Of a DNA stretch of 64,000 nucleotides, positions 57,703 to 64,000 are shown piece after piece (positions within the stretch are counted from its first letter, which is position 1; each line of letters opens with the position of its first letter). Location of the stretch: contig WACJ01000423.1 of assembly GCA_008973525.1 (NCBI GenBank), positions 62,001 through 126,000 on the forward strand, in the 5' to 3' direction. The notes beneath the pieces were generated by a model that saw only the letters and a list, made by a program, of their open reading frames with translations, was not told where the DNA came from and ran no database searches. The position numbers were made by a program, and so were the translations under genes. Source of the DNA: Stenopsyche tienmushanensis (Eukaryota; Arthropoda; Insecta; Trichoptera; Stenopsychidae).

Positions 57703-60269
57703 TATATTCGATAAATCGATAACTACCAGTTCTAGTTCAAAATATTTACTTCTAATTCTATATATTAGATGTACCCTAAAATATTCGCGTATTTATTTAT
57801 ATTTTCGCTAAGGTTGTCGATCGATTGATGCGTTTTCCTTGGGCTCACATCCACAAGTCGCTCATTGCTTCATCTTTTAAAGATCTGCACATACTCAATG
57901 GCAGCTTACCCTCATCGGTTACAGTCCGGTATGTCCCGTTATGCTGGAGCAATTGCCAGGAACACGTTATTGTAATTATCCCTTACCAGTTAAGGTGATG
58001 CAATCCTTTCCTAACCGTCGTTAATAATCATCGACGACATTTCAATCAGTTCCTGGTGCGGACGCGACGCGGCCTTGTATCTCGTCGAAAAAACCGCAAA
58101 ACCCGACCGAAAAGGATCAGCAAAAAATTAATACTAACAAAACGCTAACAAAATAGTACATTAATACGCTGAAAAGCTAATAAATCAAAATACCGTTACT
58201 ACAATACAAGCTCGAGCGCTTTGAATAAAGCTCGAGCTTTGCATACAATTACGGCCGCGGAGTCGCTTTTACGCAAAAAGACCCATTCAGCATTTGCTAA
58301 TTTATTTATTTATCGTGTAGCAAATGTATTTTATGATTTTCATTCACAATGCTATCGTAAAACATTGAAACATTATATATATATTATGCGAGTCCGTTGA
58401 ACCTGGCGTTTAATACGCGGTGATCGGAAAGCCTCCGCCGTACAATGCCTACATTTTACGGATGTAATATCGATTGAAAATTGTCGTAATGCCGGCTTGA
58501 CATTCAACTTACTATTTAAACTTGCCAGGGATTCCATTTGCATTGAGTTGTTATAATCGAGGCTTTGTGAGCTTGACCGTAAGAGGAATTCCCGACTCCT
58601 CTATTATTCAACACATTCCCTTTATGCTTTACTACGAGAATACACGGCGATATTACTGTAATGCTGGAAATACTCATTGTTGCGCCGGCCGTAAAGAATA
58701 TATGCCAGATAATAGAAATTCGAATTAAATTGCGTTCTGCGAAGAATGCATTACTATCATGCTGTTGGCGAAAAGCTACTGCTTTGATGCACAATTTCAA
58801 GCATCATTTTGATCGTCCATCAGCATTGTGAATTCGTTCCTGGATAATTTTTGGGCTTAAATATAGATTAAAAGGCAAAAAATCTTATATTAAGAGGACC
58901 CGAAAATGCACTCGCTGTTCCAAATATCATAAGAAGCGGCATAAGCACAATATAATAAGCGTTTTTGCGTTTCTCAACAGCTTTAATGGCATGAATTCGA
59001 TAAAACTTAATCTGGCGGTGTCTTAATATTGTGATTTGGTAATGGATTTTAATGAACTGTATTTCGTAATTGGCGCAAAATTAATCCATTTTGTGAGAGT
59101 CTTTTCGCGTAGTTTATTTTCGGGCCGAAGCCAAAATTAGATCAGGAAATCCCCTTGATGTTAAGTACTTCCCGTAGAGTAAATTTCACTTAACGGGATA
59201 ATACCGTCGACCCCACGACCTAGGATTAGGAAAAGTTAAGAGGATTTGCGTGAAATCCCCCATTGGCGTATTCCGAGTCCCGGCCAACATTTAAGCGCAA
59301 AAAACGTATAAAAACACGCACGAAACGATTTGGGAATTTGCGGTGTTTTCCCGGACGCAGAAAACATATTTCGAAATAGACGTTTTGTTATGGTGCATAT
59401 GCTGCATGAAGTTAAAACTACATGCGACGGCTTAAATCTCCAACTTTCCAGACGCATAAATTCCTGGACGCCTCCTTGCGGGGTGGTAAATTCCGGGATT
59501 ATGCCGCCATCCAGAGCGCCATATTTTAAAAGCTCACCGATATCGCAAGGATATCTATTACAGGTTTATGGCCGCAATTTATTGCGCGCATCCCGGGGAT
59601 GAGACTCGGCTGAAAAGTAATTTAAAAGCCAAATCCGATTCTGTCGTCTCATTTTCCAAGGCGACTTATCTAATTTAAATTTATCCCTGCGAAAATGGCC
59701 ACTTTCGCTCCGGGCACACACGGACTTGTTTTTCGGCGCAAGTTTCCGGGATAAATCTGCAGGCTGTTGTGCCCCGGGGAAATTCATGGTGAAAATATTT
59801 TTTAACTTTCATCCCGTCTCCTGATGGCGCACTTAATCCACTCGCGAGCTTTCGAGTTCTTGGGAGAGCTTTAGGAAAACTTTACGGGTGACATGCGAAA
59901 CTTTCGGCGAAATTATTTTTTATTCCAACCCAAACAACAAAAACAAGTCATATAAGCATTATCTCGCCTTTATCGCAATGGAGATGTTTCGAATTAAAAC
60001 TTTTTTGCCATATCAGCGTCGACATGGCAAAAAAATTATACGAACATTACGAATCCAGTTTTTATGGATCGCTATGGAAGACATGCACGATGGATCTTTT
60101 GTGGGTGGTCATATATCAATTATCCCCATGGAATTTTAATCACATTAGCATAATTTCATATAATCTCCTACAAATAAAAATGCCACATTGCGCTCTGGGC
60201 GCGGGGATAGACTAGACAGCATGGTGCAATACGTACTAACATGCATTTCTCCCCATTTCAAAAAGCCCT
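57703..60269. other. intron, no gene; D-family end motifs
   Basis: D-family-like motifs occur at 57773 (TGTACCCTAAAATATTCGCG) and 58891 (GAGGACCCGAAAATGCACTC). The motif AAGCTCGAG is repeated at 58207 and 58227. No coding region is supported. Confidence 0.45.
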
Positions 60270-60425
60270 AAATGCCAAACAAAAGGGGAATAGCCATAAG
60301 GTTTGTGTGTCCAACCGGTCCACTTTTCAGACCGCTGATACTTCGAATGAGCGCATCGCAATTTGACGCCATGTATGAGCATATACATAGAACATGGTCT
60401 GCATCCATTAACGAATCCACACTAA
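60270..60425 (-). mobile_element. non-LTR ORF2 C-terminal fragment, copy d
   Basis: The minus strand reads VDSLMDADHVLCICSYMASN, then CDALIRSISGLKSGPVGHT. It keeps the DADHVL..C part of the zinc-knuckle-like motif but lacks the CPCG before it. It lies about 65 bp upstream of the signal-peptide exon, antisense to it. Confidence 0.6.
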
Positions 60426-60489
60426 AGATCTGAATATGCTGTGATTTTATATGATCCATATGATTAATAATTTATTTTTTTCATTACAG

Positions 60490-60589
60490 ATATTTGGGAG
60501 GGGCGGGAGTATGGGGGTGGAAAATGCGCGGCGTGCTGCGCTCGCGCTCTGTGCGCTCATTACCCTATTAGCACCGATGGTCAATGCTG
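60490..60589 (+). CDS. signal-peptide first coding exon of a secreted or membrane protein
   Basis: The exon is bounded by a 3' splice site (TTATTTTTTTCATTACAG ending at 60489) and a perfect donor (GTAAGT from 60590). After a 21-nt leader, the ATG at 60511 has A at -3 and G at +4. It encodes 26 residues: a basic start (MGVENARR), a hydrophobic core (AALALCALITLLAPMV) and NA before the intron. Val at -3 and Ala at -1 fit signal-peptidase cleavage right at the exon end. The intron is phase 1. A signal-peptide exon with a phase-1 intron is common in genes of extracellular modular proteins such as Ig-superfamily receptors. The mature protein is encoded outside the window, so no family can be named. 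The candidate 5' exon is at 19915-20322. Confidence 0.7.
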
Positions 60590-62973
60590 GTAAGTCACAT
60601 TAAAATATTGAATTATTATCAAAAATCAATGCCCATTTATTGCCAAAACTCATCGAGCATCAATCACGATTGGCGCAAATCAATGGACAGCATCGCTTTG
60701 AGCATCGCTCATTACGCCGCCCGAGTTACATCGCATTTTGCAAGGCACTATTTAAATTATTCAAGCTATCCAATTAACATTATTTGCAGTCAATTAACAA
60801 ATTTGAGCGCTTCATTATGCCCGAGCGCGGGGCGACGCAAAAAATGGACGCGAAAGACGAGCAATTACGCCTTTTTTTGCGCGATGTGTAACGTACGAAT
60901 CGGTGGTGTGTATATGGATTCGCGGTTTGAGGATATATTGAACCCAGCGGTAATTTTTTCGATATCTCGAATCGGCGACGCCAGGGGTCAGTGTCTGCGG
61001 TGAACTCGAAATTGCGAGAATTTGGATTTATTGGCTGCGAATATCTTTCATCTGGCTGACTGATTGAGACCTTATAGAGTCGGGGCGCAGGTGCTCCGTT
61101 ATGAGGTTTTATTCGGTTTTTTGTAATACTATATATGGCGGATTTGACCTCACGATCTTAAAAACATACGACGTGCAATTTACTCGCGCTCATATGCTGA
61201 CCATCTCTACTAATCGCCGATCCAATGGCGCCTATTGATTGGAGCGTTCCCGCGGATGCACAGATCGCCATGATGGTGCATGTTCCTATACGGCAATGGT
61301 GGTCAGCCTGGTCCCTACCGCCCACCAGTGGGTGTCCACGCTCCTATGGTGTGTAGTAAGAGATTTGCCGTGTTGTTACATTTATTAAATAAAGGGTCAT
61401 TCAAATGCAATGGATGAAATTGACAGTGTATTGATAGTGTAGTGGTTGTTTTATCCGATCGATTGGAGTTTCACTTTTCGTGATGTTCAAGCCAATTTGT
61501 CTTCAATAACAAGTTTCACTTCAATAATGGTTTACTTTTTGGTACATTTGATGTATGCTGAGCTCGGATGCTCTCACAAATCATATGATGCATTGTGCAA
61601 TGTGTCTTTCACAATCGGAGGGCGTCTTCAGCTGGATGCTTTAATACTCTAATTTCGAACCAATATTTACCAATTATTATTGACGTGAAAATCTGTTATA
61701 CATACGGGCAGACCCGAAATTATACCGCCACCAGAAATCGAATAAATCAGTCTTTCCACACGTGAAAATAACAGGCGTTGCACGCTGCAGGCACTGTAGA
61801 AGTACCGCAGAAGTACCCAACAGTACGTGATGGACCGTCTGCAGGTCTTAGCCATCACGATCTTCGGTGTCAGCAAGGTCGTCGGGGTGTTCTCCACTTC
61901 TTCCCGTGTCCGAAACCAAATTAGTTGCGTAACAATATCGAAATTACACGACCGAACAAATTACATATTCTGGAGGAAGAAGCAGGCAGTCATAAATAAT
62001 GTACGTGAATGATACCGTGGGCCGGTTTGATTAATGTGCTCCTTTCCAGTCGCAAGAAATAACAAGGAAGACCCGCACATCAATCTTGCATTTAATAACT
62101 GTTATTGCGACGGAAATAATAATCCATTTGCATGCGTATGATCAAATTACTGGATAATGCGAGCGCGGATCGCCGGTCGAGGACCACTGCATAAGAGCTT
62201 TCTTCTTGCATGATGGAACCACTTACATCAATTTGGATCCAATTGACACTCGTGTAACAAAAACGTACACATTCAGCAGCAACAGTCCCCTGCCGTTGCC
62301 CTATTCGGCCGCAGTTTCAAACGTTAGTTCCAAATACCCAGTGAAGTTCAGCGTGTAATTTCTCCCATTTGGCCAATATACTGCGTGCAAATGATACGCA
62401 TATCTAAAGGCAATGCCAATCGCGACATCCAAAAGAATGATTAAATCTCAAAATCCTAAGAAAGTTTGCCATTTAATAATGCATTTATTTATTCATCAAT
62501 AACAACAACGAACGCTGCTGGATTAATTGCCGTTTTGGATGCAAAATTGCAAGACGGATAATTGAGAGGTTGCGCTCGGATGCACCGGCGGTCGAAGGCT
62601 GTATTTATTGGCAGTAGTTGAGCGGTAGTCTCGGTTGCGTCACGTGCGTCAGTTGCGTCTGTTGCGTCACTAGCGGTCAAGAGTGAGGTGAGAGCCGCAC
62701 TCGACCGACACCGCGCAAGTTCAAGTACTTCTTGTAGATGGATTGAGCAACTGGACAACGCAATCACTCCACATACTTCATGGCAGATTCTAATTATCCA
62801 CACAAAAAAATATCTTGATTTATCCGGAATTTTGCACAAAGGCATACATTATTAATAAAACCCCTCTTTAACATATATTATGCAGATTTATAGATCATAT
62901 CAATGCATTTTCAATGAGCTTGAATAAAGCCTCAAACATTGATAAATAAATAATTCCGACCTAAATAATCGAC
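60590..62973. other. next intron, no further exon seen
   Basis: Begins GTAAGT. A GC-richer patch at 60820-61000 and frames up to 139 codons show no motif and are not framed by good splice sites. Confidence 0.45.
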
Positions 62974-63182
62974 TGTCCGAGTTTCACTTTGACATTGATT
63001 TTCGCAATATTTGCACTATTTTTTTAAAGCAATTTACAATCAAAATAATTTATTTTTAGCAATGACCAAATATAAAGGCATTGTTATGCTTCAATTTAAA
63101 TTTAATCGGCATTGATTAAATTCAATTTTGTGCATGTTACCTCATGTGCAAAGAGTATAAAGGTGTCCGAGTTTAACTTTGA
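62974..63182 (+). repeat. TGTCCGAG repeat, copy 3
   Basis: A 209-bp unit with terminal direct repeats at 62974-62992 and 63164-63182, identical in pattern to copies 1 and 2. Its flanks do not match theirs, so these terminal repeats appear to mark the true element ends. The interior is more diverged. Confidence 0.75.
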
Positions 63183-63685
63183 GATCGAACCATATCAAAT
63201 AATTTCCTAGATATGTCTTTCAATTATATTTTTATAACCAAATTTATAACCATATTAAATCATTCGATTTATTTGCCTATTTATATTCAAATGAATCACC
63301 CGACTACCGTTAAACGGATGCATAAATTTACCCCAATAAAAAAGTTGCATTAGTCAATTTCTCGGATCGGATGACAAAGTCTATGCAAAAATATGATATT
63401 TAAACGATTATATTTTTACACGTTTGATATAAATCTGTTTTTCTTGTCATATCATATGGGAGATGTGTGAAATGCCCATAAATAAATTAGCATGTCCAAT
63501 TTTAATAAATCAATCTGGTATAACATGCCGTTCCATCAAAGCCTCCATAACGGTCTAGTATGCATATATATCTTTTTTTTTGCTGAATATCATACGTCTT
63601 ATTTAAATTCATTTTTTATCCGAATACGATTCGCATAAGCTTTTAGGCGGCTGATGCATAGCGAATCGACAATACTTGGAATCGA
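63183..63685. other. no gene seen
   Basis: AT-rich, nothing recognised. Confidence 0.55.
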
Positions 63686-63990
63686 TTATCTAACAATTTT
63701 TTCATCGGTTATTCCAAGAAGATCCTGAAGTAGATTGTCAATGTCCTGTGCCGCCACTGGTTTCACCTGTATGTCTAAATATAAACGCGAACGGTCACTC
63801 AGTGGACTTAACGGTTTTGCATTGACGACTCGCGAGGACGCATCGAAGCTGCGTTTATTTTTATTCACATCTCAAATAAGCCAAGACGGCAAATATTTGA
63901 TGTTTGCACAAGCGTTGGACTTGTTTGTTCGAAAAATTTTCAACGAAAATTTCAATCAAACAATTTGTGGCAACCCTAACTGGTACAAAT
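63686..63990 (-). pseudogene. decayed coding scrap, unknown family
   Basis: The minus strand holds two adjoining same-frame stretches separated by one TGA. The upstream one reads LKIFRTNKSNACANIKYLPS. The downstream one reads DVNKNKRSFDASSRVVNAKP, then SRLYLDIQVKPVAAQDIDNL and LQDLLGITDEKIVR, then a stop. Composition is strongly protein-like for this AT-rich region. I do not recognise the family. It may be a transposon or retrocopy remnant that continues outside the window. Confidence 0.3.
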
Positions 63991-64000
63991 GCATGGGGTG

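Overview
The window looks like AT-rich nuclear DNA from an arthropod, most probably an insect. The evidence is low GC with GC-richer islands, many decayed mariner copies, a piggyBac relic, spliceosomal signals, and no bacterial-style gene packing. I estimated no species. Apart from the piggyBac relic, no open frame is longer than chance allows at this base composition. Most of the window is therefore intergenic or intronic sequence seeded with dead transposons.

Region 1-17 kb is a transposon graveyard. It holds an internally deleted piggyBac (955-1709), an internally deleted mariner with both ends and TA duplications (5384-6069), a second one (12831-13374), and several partial mariners (2059, 2540, 4266, 9850, 13595, 15264). 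It also holds a retrotransposon C-terminal scrap (10129-10240) and the first copies of several unnamed repeats.

Region 18-20.3 kb contains the best candidate host promoter. It has a CCAAT box, a TATA-like box and a start region in a GC-rich island (about 19845-19925), followed by a non-coding first exon ending at a splice donor (20323). Three copies of an unnamed ~150-bp repeat lie just upstream. A fourth copy is 30 kb downstream.

Region 20.3-60.5 kb is interpreted as one ~40-kb first intron on the plus strand. At 30480/30481 a branch-point-like site, a pyrimidine tract and a 3' splice site directly abut a 5' splice site. A second 5' splice site follows 38 nt later. This is the layout of a recursive splice site with an RS-exon. 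At 44687/44688 there is another strong 3' splice site, followed 63 nt later by a strong 5' splice site. A small coding exon at 60490-60589 starts with a good ATG, encodes a typical secretory signal peptide and ends at a phase-1 donor. The rest of that protein would lie beyond the window. The intron carries further mariner, non-LTR and MITE fragments.

Region 60.6-64 kb is intron with one more copy of a 210-bp repeat that has terminal direct repeats, and a decayed minus-strand coding scrap of unknown family.

The promoter, first exon, recursive site and signal-peptide exon form a coherent model of a plus-strand gene for a secreted or membrane protein. The link between them is inference and needs RNA data. 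No CRISPR array, operon, tRNA or rRNA was found.
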